64,000 bases of DNA from Vicinamibacteria bacterium. Its GTDB lineage: Bacteria; Acidobacteriota; Vicinamibacteria; Fen-336. The stretch spans positions 1 through 64,000 of the forward strand of contig DATMML010000072.1 in assembly GCA_035570235.1 (NCBI GenBank), read 5' to 3'. The translations under genes were made by a program, and so were the position numbers. Positions 26,267-35,799 of this stretch are shown here, in pieces (position 1 is the stretch's first letter; the number at the start of each line of letters is the position of its first letter). Under the pieces are notes generated by a model, which saw nothing but the letters and a program-made list of their open reading frames with translations, was not told the DNA's origin and did not search any database.

Positions 26267-29050
26267 GTGCTGGTAACTACTCAATGGGCACGGGTTGGGG
26301 CAGCCGCGTGGCTATCCCTTGCCGTCTCTGGCCTTCTGTGTTCATCCGCGTTCGCCCAGGAGACGACCGGCAGCATTTTCGGTGCGGTACATGACACCTC
26401 GGGCGCCATTCTCCCCGGCGCCACGATAACCCTGACCGGGGCGAACGTAGCAGGTTCGCGCACCACAACGGGGGATCGTCGGGGGCAGTATCAGTTCACA
26501 TCGCTGCCACCGGGCGTCTACGACCTGGAGCTGAAGCTGAGCGGCTTCGCGATAATCAAACGCACCGGCGTACGGGTGCTGGTAGGAGAGACGAAAGAGG
26601 AGAACATCACCCTCGGCATGGCCAAGGTGACCGAGTCGGTTACGGTTGAAGCGGCGACGGAAGCTGTCGACACCCAATCCGCCAAGATCGGTTCCCACTT
26701 CGACAAGGACTGGATCGACAATGCACCGCTAGCGCGAACGCCTGACGGCTTCTTTGACATCCTCAAGAGCGCGCCCGGAATCGACCCGGCCTCGGCGGCG
26801 AACAACGGCCAGCAGGCGGGCGCGCAACCGATCTCCTTTGGGAGCCTCCTCGACCAGAATCAATATCAGTTCGACGGCATCGATCTCACAGACAGCTTCA
26901 ACGGCAATCCCTCCACCCTCGTGCGCCCAAGCGTCGACATTATCCAGGACATTGAGGTCCTCTCCCTGGGCGCGCCGGCCGAGTACGGCAACGTTCAAGG
27001 GGCCGTCTTCAACATTGTGACTCGCCAGGGTACGAACGCGTTCCACGGCAGCGCAGCCTACTACTACCAGGGCGACAGCCTCACAGGGAGGAACACAACC
27101 GACGCCATGGACGGCGGGCTGCCCTACAAGCGGGTCAGTTACGGGGACTTTAGCGCCCAACTGGGCGGTCCAATCGTCAAGGACAAGCTGTGGTTTTTCG
27201 CCGCTTATGAGCACTCGAAGGATGCCTCGGCGGCGGGAGTAAAGCCAGAGTTCGCCCACTCAGTCTCGTTGGATCACGCATTTGGCAAGGTCACTTACCA
27301 GATCTCGCCCAGCCACAACATCGTGGCCGGCCTAAACTACGACCTGACCGACACGCAGTATCCGCTTCTTCCCAATCAAGCCCCGAGCACTCAGTTTTCG
27401 ACCCGGAGGACCATCCCGGCGCCAACCGTCTCCTACACGGGGATCTTGGGAAACAGCACCACGGTCGAGGCGCGCTACGCGGGTTTCTATGCCGATCACA
27501 AGAATGGAAAGGCGCCCACCTCCGGCCCCGATTTTGGAACCTACTTCTATAACCTGGACACGGGTGCTGCGAGCGGCCACGTGACCTCATGGTACGAGTA
27601 CCACGTCTCACGCACGACGGCGAACGCCAAGCTGACGCACCATTCCAGCGACTTCCTGAAGGCCGCTCACGACTTCAAGCTCGGAGTCCAGTACAACGCC
27701 GCTCCGGCCGAAGGGCTGTACGCGATCAACGACAGGATCTACATATCCTCGGACCCGACCCTCAACGGCTACGGGCTTTCCTACACGCCTTACGACTATG
27801 GGGGCACGGCCCTCAACGTCGGCGCCTTCGTCGACGACACGGTCCGGGTGGGAAGCCGGCTGACCCTTAGCCTCGGTATCCGCTACGACTACACTCACAC
27901 CAAGGCCTCGTCGGAGCCCCAACTAGATGTCCTGGGCAACCCCACGGGCAAGGTGTTTCCCGGGGTTGACTACTACACCTGGAACACCTTTTCGCCAAGG
28001 CTGGGCTTCAACCTCAAGCTTCAGTCGGAAGGAAAGACGGTCCTGAAGGGGCACTATGGCCGGTACTATCGGGGTGGCACGACCGGCGAATTCGCCACCA
28101 GCGTGCCCTCGGTCTCCCCCGAATACCGCGGGAAATACGACCCTGCAACAAACAGTTTCATAAATCCAGTTCTCGTGGCAGACAACACAAATCTCTCAAT
28201 CGACAAGAACCTGAAGGCTCCGAGCACGGATCAGTTCGTCCTTGCGTTCGAGCAGGCAGTGTTCAAAGACGCTGCGGTGACGGTGGAGTACATAGGCAAG
28301 CGCTCTCGCGATTTTGTGAACTGGGTGGACGTAGGTGGCGTCTACGCTCCGATCACCTACGTGGATAACGTCGGCCCCGACGCGACCGGCCGCTCCCTCA
28401 CGCTGTACCAGCTTCAGAACAGCCTGGGCGACCGCCGCTTCGTGTTGACGACTCCACCGGGCTCAACCTCGAATGCCGACTACGTAAGCCTGGCCGCGAC
28501 CAAGCACATGTCGCACCATTGGCAGCTCACATCGTCCCTAACCTTGGGCAAGTCATCGGGTGACCGAATCAAGGGAATCAGCGCCTCTCAGAACTTTCGG
28601 GTCTTCGGCAGGAACCCCAACGACTATGTGAACCACGATGGCCTCCTCCCCGGGGATCGTCGATACGTCTACAAAATGCAATTTCTTTACGAGGGCCTGC
28701 CCGGGGGAATCACTTTGGGCCTCGACTATTTCTACGCCAATGGTTACCCAAAGTCGCGAGAATTGCGGGTATCGCAGACCAACTTGTTTGATCCAATTCT
28801 CATGCAACCTCTCTCGAACGACCTGCGCTTCCCCAACCTGAACGTGTTGGACCTTCGACTCCAGAAGAACATCACCCTCGCGAAGGAACTCAAGCTTCGT
28901 TTGTTCGCCAACGTGTTTAACTTGTTCAACGACAACGCGGTCCAAGCGTTTCAGAGCGACGTAGCGACGTCGAGTAACTACGGCAAGCCCAATCTGAATA
29001 AGACCCTGCCACCGCGGCGGGCCATGCTCGGGGCGAAGATCGACTTCTGA
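26267..29050 (+). CDS. TonB-dependent receptor, Oar-like
   Basis: A 927-aa outer-membrane receptor: signal peptide (VGAAAWLSLAVSGLLCSSAFA), carboxypeptidase-regulatory-like domain (~35-115: GSIFGAVHDTSGAILPGA, SLPPGVYDLELK), plug (EYGNVQGAVFNIVTRQGTN) and a barrel ending GAKIDF. The frame is open from a TTG at 26192, but that lies inside the promoter; GTG 26267 has GGGAGGAG 6 nt upstream and starts the signal peptide. It is strongly similar to the receptor at 38762-41494 (same LGAPAEYGNVQGAVFN and AAYYYQ plug segments), and both are preceded by the same promoter-operator layout. Co-located with peptidases, it may import peptides (inference). Confidence 0.9.
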   Translation: MLVTTQWARVGAAAWLSLAVSGLLCSSAFAQETTGSIFGAVHDTSGAILPGATITLTGANVAGSRTTTGDRRGQYQFTSLPPGVYDLELKLSGFAIIKRTGVRVLVGETKEENITLGMAKVTESVTVEAATEAVDTQSAKIGSHFDKDWIDNAPLARTPDGFFDILKSAPGIDPASAANNGQQAGAQPISFGSLLDQNQYQFDGIDLTDSFNGNPSTLVRPSVDIIQDIEVLSLGAPAEYGNVQGAVFNIVTRQGTNAFHGSAAYYYQGDSLTGRNTTDAMDGGLPYKRVSYGDFSAQLGGPIVKDKLWFFAAYEHSKDASAAGVKPEFAHSVSLDHAFGKVTYQISPSHNIVAGLNYDLTDTQYPLLPNQAPSTQFSTRRTIPAPTVSYTGILGNSTTVEARYAGFYADHKNGKAPTSGPDFGTYFYNLDTGAASGHVTSWYEYHVSRTTANAKLTHHSSDFLKAAHDFKLGVQYNAAPAEGLYAINDRIYISSDPTLNGYGLSYTPYDYGGTALNVGAFVDDTVRVGSRLTLSLGIRYDYTHTKASSEPQLDVLGNPTGKVFPGVDYYTWNTFSPRLGFNLKLQSEGKTVLKGHYGRYYRGGTTGEFATSVPSVSPEYRGKYDPATNSFINPVLVADNTNLSIDKNLKAPSTDQFVLAFEQAVFKDAAVTVEYIGKRSRDFVNWVDVGGVYAPITYVDNVGPDATGRSLTLYQLQNSLGDRRFVLTTPPGSTSNADYVSLAATKHMSHHWQLTSSLTLGKSSGDRIKGISASQNFRVFGRNPNDYVNHDGLLPGDRRYVYKMQFLYEGLPGGITLGLDYFYANGYPKSRELRVSQTNLFDPILMQPLSNDLRFPNLNVLDLRLQKNITLAKELKLRLFANVFNLFNDNAVQAFQSDVATSSNYGKPNLNKTLPPRRAMLGAKIDF

Positions 29051-29394
29051 CCCAGCCTGGTAAGGCTGTTATCCTGAAGGCGTCGGCACGCGACCGCGCC
29101 GTGGAACCTAAGGCCTATTCAGGCCGCCCTCCGACTGAGGCCTTACCAGAGCTCGCTAGGACATTGGCGCGATACCACCAAGCAACTACTGCGCCCGCGA
29201 TTGCTCCCGGGATACCCACGAGTGCCACACTGATACTGAGAAGCTCGCGCCGGGTTGACAACCCCTAACTCCCCCTTGGATTAGCCCTTGGTGGACACTT
29301 CAATACCGGCCACCAGGTAGCGACCGAGACAGGTAAGTGTTTACTCTCTGGTGATTCCGCCTGAGGCAAGTAGGGTGGGTCCTTGTGCGCTGTT
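29051..29394. other. Intergenic region
   Basis: About 340 bp between the receptor and a convergent small membrane-protein gene. No coding signal is seen. It contains one inverted repeat (29109-29145). Confidence 0.5.
29109..29145. terminator. Possible terminator hairpin between convergent genes
   Basis: TAAGGCCT (29109-29116) and AGGCCTTA (29138-29145) form an 8-bp perfect stem with a 21-nt loop, 58 nt past the receptor stop. No T-run follows. Confidence 0.3.
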
Positions 29395-29865
29395 TCAGGG
29401 CTTCACCCTATAGATCTCTCCGACCATGAAGGCGGAAACCAGCATGAGCAGAACGGCGAGAATGGCCAGTGCCACCCTGTCCATGCCCCAGTAAGGCTCT
29501 TCGGGGGTACGACCGGACTGGAGCCACCGCTCCCGGCTCTCAGCTGTTGCCCAGCCGTCGTCGAGGCAAATGGGACACAGCTGGAGAGATGTAATCCAGT
29601 TGTCAACTTGAAAACGCGGTTGTCGTCGCGCTTCTGAGCTCGTATGGAGTTGAAGACCGCATACTCGACACCGTACCAGATGCGGGAGCACGATGCTAAG
29701 CACGCCCAACGCGAGTCCAAGGAGCATAGGCACTGGCCCCCACCGCCGCAGATTGGGCGCCGTCACGAAGATGAGCAGTGGTCCCAGCAAGGCTGAGATC
29801 TGACTCCATCGGATTTTCCACGCTTGTCTGCTTCGCGCTAGCCAGCTATCCAAGGGGGCTCCCAC
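29395..29865 (-). CDS. Small membrane protein with zinc-ribbon-like cysteines
   Basis: A protein of up to 156 aa, not assigned to a family. It has two hydrophobic helices near the start (ISALLGPLLIFVTA, PMLLGLALGVLSIVLP), a soluble loop with two Cys pairs (CRVCG and CPICLDDG, ~35 residues apart) that could bind zinc, and a last helix (ALAILAVLLMLVSAFMVG). The GTG at 29865 lacks a ribosome binding site; a TTG at 29853 with GGGAG 5 nt upstream is a good alternative. It is next to an IS21 remnant. The topology supports a real gene; the function is unknown. Confidence 0.55.
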   Translation of the reverse strand: MGAPLDSWLARSRQAWKIRWSQISALLGPLLIFVTAPNLRRWGPVPMLLGLALGVLSIVLPHLVRCRVCGLQLHTSSEARRQPRFQVDNWITSLQLCPICLDDGWATAESRERWLQSGRTPEEPYWGMDRVALAILAVLLMLVSAFMVGEIYRVKP

Positions 29866-29881
29866 AAGGCAATAGTACGAC

Positions 29882-30121
29882 CTATTTCGTTGCCTCCTCC
29901 TGACGCAAGTCGGTGTGGACTCTGGTGCGCCAGCTTCGTCGGCCGCTTTGTAGGACGTGGGCGTTGTGGAGTAGCCGGTCGAGGAGAGCGGTTACGGCGG
30001 CAGTGTCTCCAAGCAGATTGCCCCAGTCGTCGACCGGGCGGTGTGAGGTCAGCAGGGTTGAGGCGCGCTCGTAGCGTCGCATGACCACCTCGAGGAGGTC
30101 TTCGGCGGCCGGGCCGTCTTC
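29882..30121 (-). pseudogene. istB: IS21-family istB remnant (C-terminal fragment)
   Basis: About 80 codons matching the end of the IstB helper ATPase of IS21 elements: AAEDLLEVVMRRYERAS, TLLTSHRPVDDWGNLLGD, TALLDRLLHNAHVL and SWRTR, in the order known for the family. The frame runs upstream of the internal ATG (30088) to about 30121 and then meets a stop. The Walker A and B parts of IstB and the IstA transposase are missing, so this is a dead relic. It marks an old insertion next to the amidohydrolase/M20 segment. Confidence 0.75.
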
Positions 30122-30426
30122 GCAGACTTGGGTAGCGGAACGGGACCTACGTCATGGGCACAAGACCTGAGGGGCCCGTCACTCTACGGGACGGCGACGG
30201 TATATTCTTGGGCTTAGTGCCGCTCACGTTCGAGTTCCGGACCCTACTGATGAGCTTGTTTTCCCGAATGAGCCTCTCGGGTCAACCGAGAAGGATCAGG
30301 ACGAGCCACAAGAGTCGCAACGAACGGATCTCCACGCTCGACGGCCAGAAAAGCTCTGCGGCCGACGCTGGCGGGGGGGGACATTACCCTCAACGTGCGT
30401 CCATCGCCAGCCGATTACGCACTCCG
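30122..30426 (+). other. Region between istB relic and amidohydrolase
   Basis: The amidohydrolase frame is open back to an ATG at 30154, but the extra ~90 residues have no family similarity and precede the signal peptide, so they are treated as non-coding. It may contain worn-down insertion-sequence DNA. No clear promoter was found. Confidence 0.4.
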
Positions 30427-31821
30427 ATGGCTGAGCACCAAGGCAGCGATCGCCTATCGCAAGGGGTTGTGCGCTACCTGTTGATCACGCTTCTTGCTGC
30501 GGCACCTCTCACCGGCCCCGCGAGCCCTTCCCAGACGCCCGAAGGGGTGGTGTTCAGTGACGTCGCAGTCCTGCCCATGGACGAGGAGCAGGTTCTCTCC
30601 CACCGGGACGTACTCGTCCAACGCAGTATCATCCGCAGCATAGATCAGCATCGGCCGAATAGGCCATGGCCGGCGGACACCATCGTGGTGCATGGCGCGG
30701 GGAAATACCTGATACCCGGTCTCTCCGACATGCACATCCACACTCAATTTGGGGATGAGCAGCAACTCAAGCTGTACATCGTGAACGGCGTAACCGCAGT
30801 TCTGAATCTGAGCGGCTCCCCGCAGTTGCTCGGGTGGAAAGACAGGATCGCTTCGGGTGCCATCCTCGACCCGACCTTCTTCAGCTCCGGTCCGATTCTT
30901 GATGGTGATCCGCCGACCACTCCGTCACACATGGTCGTGAGGAATAGAGAGGAAGCGGCAAGGCAGGTCGAGGAACAATCGCGTCAGGGCTACGACTTCG
31001 TGAAGCCATACAGCGCACTGTCGTCTGACGCCTACGACGGGATCGTGGACGCGGCAAGACGCAACCACATCCGCGTTGTCGGTCACGTGCCTTGGAGTGT
31101 GGGCGTTGAAGGAGTGATTAACGCCAATCAGGATGCGATCGCGCATGTGGAAGAGCTATACCGCTACTTCGTCGATCGACACGAGAAGCCTCCACCCGAT
31201 ACGCGGCCCGATCCAGCAAGAATCAAGGCACTTGCGAAACAGTTAGCAGATCACCGCATATGGGTCATTACAACGCTCTCCGCGAATAGCAATATCCTCA
31301 AGCAGGCCACGCACCTCAGCCAACTCATTGAATCGCTAGAGACGCGATTCATTCCCAAGTCCTACCTGGCTGAGTGCAGAACCGATGATCCTTATGCCAA
31401 GCGCGGCAGTGACTGGGTATTGCAGAACGAGATCATGGTGCCCTTCCTCTTCGAAATCACCGCTGGCCTGCGTGCGGCAGGGGTACAGATGATGGCGGGC
31501 ACTGACGCCACGAATCCAATCCAAGTGCCCGGAGTCACATTGCACGACGAACTGGAGCAACTTGTTCAGGCGGGCTTGACGCCCTTCGAAGCCCTAGTTA
31601 CGGCAACCCGAAACCCGGCGATGTTCTTGGGGCGGCTTCAAGAGGCGGGGACAGTAACCCCCGGCACAGTGGCCGATCTCGTTCTGCTCGACAGCAATCC
31701 GCTAGAGAACATCTCGAACACAAGGAGAATAGCCGGAGTTCTCCTGAGGGGGCGATGGCTCGACCATGCTCAATTGGAGAGCATCAAGCAGGATCTGGTC
31801 GCACACTTCGCGATGGAGTGA
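30427..31821 (+). CDS. Amidohydrolase, imidazolonepropionase/prolidase-like, exported
   Basis: A 464-aa metal-dependent amidohydrolase with a complete ligand set: HIH in SDMHIHTQFG, a likely metal-bridging Lys in FVKPYSA, His in VVGHVPWS, His in AIAHVEELY and Asp in MAGTDATN. The C-terminal beta-domain follows (PGTVADLVLLDSNPLENI). ATG 30427 gives a short start and then a signal peptide (LLITLLAAAPLTGPASPSQ); a GTG near 30466 is an alternative. This group includes Xaa-Pro and aryl-dipeptidases, which suits the M20 and S9 peptidase neighbours. It converges with the M20 gene 28 bp away. Confidence 0.82.
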   Translation: MAEHQGSDRLSQGVVRYLLITLLAAAPLTGPASPSQTPEGVVFSDVAVLPMDEEQVLSHRDVLVQRSIIRSIDQHRPNRPWPADTIVVHGAGKYLIPGLSDMHIHTQFGDEQQLKLYIVNGVTAVLNLSGSPQLLGWKDRIASGAILDPTFFSSGPILDGDPPTTPSHMVVRNREEAARQVEEQSRQGYDFVKPYSALSSDAYDGIVDAARRNHIRVVGHVPWSVGVEGVINANQDAIAHVEELYRYFVDRHEKPPPDTRPDPARIKALAKQLADHRIWVITTLSANSNILKQATHLSQLIESLETRFIPKSYLAECRTDDPYAKRGSDWVLQNEIMVPFLFEITAGLRAAGVQMMAGTDATNPIQVPGVTLHDELEQLVQAGLTPFEALVTATRNPAMFLGRLQEAGTVTPGTVADLVLLDSNPLENISNTRRIAGVLLRGRWLDHAQLESIKQDLVAHFAME

Positions 31822-31849
31822 ATGCTGGGATCATTAGCGGGGTCGATCT

Positions 31850-33403
31850 TCAGTGTGGGGTCTCCAACGACTTGTCGTTTCCCAGGCCCAGGAGAAGCAC
31901 CGAATACATGTCGATGGCGTCCCACAGGTTTTGAAGCCTGAGATTCTCGTCCGCAGCGTGTTGGTTGTTGTCATGATTGGCAATCGGCACGCCGATAACC
32001 GGCCTGTGGTGCTTTCCTTCGAAGACGTACATGGGGATGGCAGCTCCCACCGATACGAGCTCGACAATCGGGCTGCCGCAGGCTTGTTCAATGCCTCGAA
32101 CCACCGCTCTCGCGACCGGGCTGTCCATGGGGGCGCGGTATGCCGGATAGCCGGGTCCCCACAAGAGCGTCACGACTCGCGGGTGCGCTCGGCGCGTAGC
32201 CAAGTCGGGTGTGCCGTGAACGATGAGAAAGCCCTGGCGGGCAATATGGTCCTCGACCGCGGCTCGTACGCCTTCCGGGGTCTGGTTCGGCACCAGACGG
32301 AAATCAATTGACGCCATCGCTTCCGTGCTGATGATGTTCGCTGCCTGCGCACCAACATTCCCCCCTTGGATACCATGAACATTGAGCGCGGGTTTGAGGA
32401 TCTGCTCCGCCAGGGGCACGCCGTCGCCCTCCGGTGTCGCGATCGCGAGCTCGTGCTTGAGGTCTTCGTCGACCGCGGGAGTCTTTAGGACTGCCTGCTT
32501 CTCCGCATCCGTCAAGGGTCGGACGTCGTCAGAAAAGTGGGGGATCAGGATCTGCCCATCCTCACTCCGCATGCTGTCGAGCAGATGCGTGAGAAGCATG
32601 ATGGGATTGGGTGCCCAGTTTCCGTAATGGCCGCTGTGAAGGGCGCGGGTGGCCGCGTAGACCGTCATCTCCAGGTCGATTTCACCACGCACTCCGAAAA
32701 ATACCTGCATGCGCCGGGATGGGTGTATCGGCCCATCCGACAGCAGCCACACATCGGCTTCCAGCGCTTCAGGGTGCCTGCTCAGCAGCTCCCCCAAGTG
32801 GGGGGAGTTGATCTCCTCCTCGCCCTCGAACAAGAGCTTGAGATTCACGGAGAGCGCCCGGCCGGTCGACTTCAGGGCGTCCAGCGCCGTGAGAATCGCT
32901 TGGATCGGTGCTTTGTCGTCGCTGGCAGACCGAGCATAGAGGCGGGATTCGGGCTCATATTGACGCCTTGATCTCCAATCGACCTCGTGCGATCCGGGGT
33001 CGATGAGCACGGGCCGAAAGGGCGGATGTCGCCACTGCGCTGGGACTGCGGGCTGGCCGTCATAGTGGGCGTAAATTCCTATGGTCGGCCGATCTCCAGG
33101 AGCGCGCAGTTCACCGTAGACGAGCGGCGGCGCTCCCGAGACGCGCAAGAGTTGAGCAGTGACGTTGCGGCGCTCCATCATGCTCACGATGGTTCGCGCG
33201 TTGCGCTCAATATTCTCGGTGTCGGAGGCGTGGTTGGGGATGCTCAGGAGGTCCACGAGTTCGCCGACGATCTCCTGCTCGTGCGCCGCGCGATAGCGGC
33301 GGATCTGTTCCCGAACGACCGAGCCATCGTCCGCCCAAATCCTCTGCGCTCCTGAGCAGCAAAGAGACGCCGCAAGAATGACTGTCGAGCACCGTACTCT
33401 CAT
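31850..33403 (-). CDS. M20-family metallopeptidase (dipeptidase-like), exported
   Basis: A 517-aa di-zinc exopeptidase with signal peptide (STVILAASLCCSGAQRIWA). Ligand motifs are IYAHYDGQP (~112), LFEGEEEINSP with the catalytic/bridging Glu pair (~191) and LLSDGP; the lid domain insert (ALHSGHYGNWAPNP) is typical of the carnosine dipeptidase/ArgE-like branch. ATG 33403 has GAAGG upstream; the frame is open to 33490, but that part overlaps a strong promoter. It would cleave dipeptides or N-acyl amino acids in the periplasm. The gene is divergent from the S9 peptidase at 33644 across a 240-bp region with operator-like sites. Confidence 0.88.
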   Translation of the reverse strand: MRVRCSTVILAASLCCSGAQRIWADDGSVVREQIRRYRAAHEQEIVGELVDLLSIPNHASDTENIERNARTIVSMMERRNVTAQLLRVSGAPPLVYGELRAPGDRPTIGIYAHYDGQPAVPAQWRHPPFRPVLIDPGSHEVDWRSRRQYEPESRLYARSASDDKAPIQAILTALDALKSTGRALSVNLKLLFEGEEEINSPHLGELLSRHPEALEADVWLLSDGPIHPSRRMQVFFGVRGEIDLEMTVYAATRALHSGHYGNWAPNPIMLLTHLLDSMRSEDGQILIPHFSDDVRPLTDAEKQAVLKTPAVDEDLKHELAIATPEGDGVPLAEQILKPALNVHGIQGGNVGAQAANIISTEAMASIDFRLVPNQTPEGVRAAVEDHIARQGFLIVHGTPDLATRRAHPRVVTLLWGPGYPAYRAPMDSPVARAVVRGIEQACGSPIVELVSVGAAIPMYVFEGKHHRPVIGVPIANHDNNQHAADENLRLQNLWDAIDMYSVLLLGLGNDKSLETPH

Positions 33404-33461
33404 GTCCTTCACCGCGCCGTGTCGACCGCCTAGCTGTCCGCCAGGCTCCGACGACAAGAAT

Positions 33462-33490
33462 ATTATAATGTTGACATGTTGAACAATCAA
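33462..33490 (-). promoter_or_regulatory. Promoter of the M20 peptidase with internal operator
   Basis: On the minus strand TTGATT (33490-33485) and TATAAT (33467-33462) are 17 bp apart. The motif GATTGTTCAACATG (33488-33475) fills the -35 end and spacer, where a bound repressor would block RNA polymerase. Confidence 0.65.
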
Positions 33491-33547
33491 ATGAGATCCT
33501 AGAGAACCTATGGCGGTGGAAGGAGATCCGCGGGAGTCCAGGGGTCT

Positions 33548-33592
33548 TATTGAACAAGCCGCCTTCGCTTATTGTTCATGTGCCGAACAATA
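33548..33592. promoter_or_regulatory. Operator-like double site upstream of the S9 peptidase
   Basis: TATTGTTC (33570-33577) and GAACAATA (33585-33592) form a perfect 8-bp inverted repeat with a 7-bp spacer. A further half-site, TTATTGAACAAG, lies at 33548-33559. The gene start is at 33644. No consensus -35 box pairs well with these, so the exact promoter is unclear. Confidence 0.6.
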
Positions 33593-33643
33593 CCAACTAG
33601 CCTAGGAAGATGAGCTTCCTGCTTTCAGCTGACGGGGGGCACG

Positions 33644-35728
33644 ATGTTGAAAGTACTTAGAACCGCCGTGAAACGCGGAATCGGCATCGGAATCAAAGTC
33701 GACGTCTCGCCGGGCCCCGAACGCGGGTCCGGAGGGGCGCCCGGTCAAGCCGCTGCCGCGCTGCAGCATCTCCTGACCAAGTCGAAGAGGTATCTCTCGC
33801 TAGGCCTCGCGGGACTCTCCGCCGCCGGGGTCGCCCACGCCGGGCGCCCCGTAACCTACGAGGACATCGTCGCCCTCCGGAGACCATCCGACCCGCAGAT
33901 GTCGCCAGATGGAGCACGAGTGGCCTTCGTCGTGAGCGAGTGGGACCGACGGGACGACCATTTCACTACCGACCTTTACCTGGCCGAGGTGAGCACTGGT
34001 CATGTTTCGCGCCTCACCCAGGCGCCGGCCGACAAAAGGCACCCTCGGTGGAGCCCCGACGGTCGGTCTCTCGCCTTCCTCACTGACCGCGATGGTCATG
34101 CGCAAATCCACGTCTTGGACACCCTAGGTGGCCCCCCACATGTGGTGGTAGCCCTCTCTCGCTCCGTCGAGAGCTTCGAGTGGAGCCCTGACGGCAAGGA
34201 GATCGCGTTCCTGGCCGTGGAACCCCAACCGCCAGCCCAACCGGGGAGCCGCAAGCTCCCGGTTGTGGCCAGTGAGGACATCGAGTACCAGCGCCTTTGG
34301 ATCGTGGATATCGCAACGGGCTCCATCCGGCAGCTTCGAGCGGGAGCAAAGCACGTGGTCCAGTTTGCCTTCTCTCCCAAAGGTGACCTCCTGGCCAGCC
34401 TTGGCCAGGCCTCCCCTCGGTGGCCGGACCAGGTCCAACGAGAGCTGTACATCGTGTCCCGGGCGGGCGGCGAACCAAGGCGGGTAACCACGGACGGCGG
34501 CGAAAAAAAGGATCCCACTTGGAGCCCTGATGGCACGGAGGTGGCCTATCTTGCCGCAGCGGAGGGCAACCCCCTCAGCGTCGGACCGCCGAAAGTTCAC
34601 GTCGTATCGGCGGCGGGCGGAACGCCCAGGATTTTGGCCGCGGCTTTCGAGGGCTACGCCCAAGGGCTCGCCTGGAAGGGGGGTCGTGGCCTCTTGTTCA
34701 CGGCGGGAGTGGGGGTGGGCCAGCACCTGTATCGCGTCGCGCTCGGCGGCGCGGCCCCGCAGGCGCTAACCACGGGTGACGGTGTCTATAGCGCCTTCAC
34801 GACCGATCGCGACGGCCGCGCGGTGGCGGCGACTCATGAGAGCCCCTCCCACCCGCCTGAAGTGTGGGTCGCGACCGATGTGGACCAGCCCTTCCGGGTC
34901 TTGACCGCCCTCAACCCTCAGGTAGCCGAGTGGTCCCTCGGCAAAGTCGAGACCACCCGCTGGAAATCAAGCGACGGCCTCGAAATCGAAGGGCTCGTCG
35001 TGTACCCCGTGGATTACGTGGCGGGACGCCGCTACCCAACGATTCTCTACGTTCACGGAGGGCCGGAGAGCGCCAACCTGCGGGGCTTCATAGCGAACTG
35101 GGACAGCTTGCCGCAAGTATATGCAGGCGCCGGCTTCGTCGTGTTCATGCCCAACTTTCGCGGATCCTCGAACTATGGAGGCCGCTTCTCGCTGGGCGGC
35201 GCAGGCGCCAGCTCGATCGCGCCTGAGGAAGGAAGCTTCGCAGACAGCATGACCGGTCTCGACCACCTCATCGAGGGCGGGATCGCCGATGCCGCCCATC
35301 TCGCAATCAAAGGATGGAGCTACGGTGGATACTTCACCTCGTGGGCGATCGGCCACACCGACCGCTTCAAGGTGGCGGTCGAGGGCGCGGGGGACACCAA
35401 CCTGGTCAGCTACTACGGAACGGCGGCGATCAACCCGGGGTTCGACCTCCTCAACGAGCATCCCTACGATGACCCGGCGCTGTGGCACAAGCGGTCGCCT
35501 CTCACCTACGCATCGAAAGTAAGGACACCCTGCCTTATCCTTCAAGGAGAGAAGGACGAGATCGTGCCGAAGGGCCAGAGTCAGGAGTTCCACAAGGCCC
35601 TGCAGCACTTCGGGGTGCCGACGGAGCTCGTGATCTACCCGGACCAGCCACATGGGCTCCAGGTGCCGAGCTATCAAATCGACAAGATGCGCCGGGAGCT
35701 CGAGTGGATCAGGAAATATATCAACTGA
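33644..35728 (+). CDS. S9-family prolyl-oligopeptidase-like serine peptidase
   Basis: A 694-aa peptidase of the dipeptidyl-peptidase/acylaminoacyl-peptidase type. N-terminal WD40/PD40-like repeats form a propeller (SPDGRSLAFLTDRDG, SPDGKEIAFLAVE, SPDGTEVAYLAAAEG). The C-terminal alpha/beta-hydrolase domain has the nucleophile in KGWSYGGYFTSW (~Ser558), Asp in GEKDEIVP and His in DQPHGL. ATG 33644 follows GGGGGG; a signal-like segment (YLSLGLAGLSAAGVAHA) begins only at residue ~50, so a later start is possible. It cleaves short peptides. Divergent from the M20 gene and preceded by operator-like sites. Confidence 0.9.
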   Translation: MLKVLRTAVKRGIGIGIKVDVSPGPERGSGGAPGQAAAALQHLLTKSKRYLSLGLAGLSAAGVAHAGRPVTYEDIVALRRPSDPQMSPDGARVAFVVSEWDRRDDHFTTDLYLAEVSTGHVSRLTQAPADKRHPRWSPDGRSLAFLTDRDGHAQIHVLDTLGGPPHVVVALSRSVESFEWSPDGKEIAFLAVEPQPPAQPGSRKLPVVASEDIEYQRLWIVDIATGSIRQLRAGAKHVVQFAFSPKGDLLASLGQASPRWPDQVQRELYIVSRAGGEPRRVTTDGGEKKDPTWSPDGTEVAYLAAAEGNPLSVGPPKVHVVSAAGGTPRILAAAFEGYAQGLAWKGGRGLLFTAGVGVGQHLYRVALGGAAPQALTTGDGVYSAFTTDRDGRAVAATHESPSHPPEVWVATDVDQPFRVLTALNPQVAEWSLGKVETTRWKSSDGLEIEGLVVYPVDYVAGRRYPTILYVHGGPESANLRGFIANWDSLPQVYAGAGFVVFMPNFRGSSNYGGRFSLGGAGASSIAPEEGSFADSMTGLDHLIEGGIADAAHLAIKGWSYGGYFTSWAIGHTDRFKVAVEGAGDTNLVSYYGTAAINPGFDLLNEHPYDDPALWHKRSPLTYASKVRTPCLILQGEKDEIVPKGQSQEFHKALQHFGVPTELVIYPDQPHGLQVPSYQIDKMRRELEWIRKYIN

Positions 35729-35799
35729 TTCGCCGACAACCAGCGTCGACTTGGCTGCCTTGCAGCGTTGGGCGCTCTACGCAGGGGTTCAGCGGAGGG

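Noticed and set aside
28913-28931. TTGTTCAAC inside the receptor gene, and similar matches near 38880 and 50430 in other receptors
   Set aside because: These encode the conserved barrel sequence N-L/V/I-F-N, whose codons (TTG TTC AAC) mimic the operator half-site. They are coding, not regulatory.
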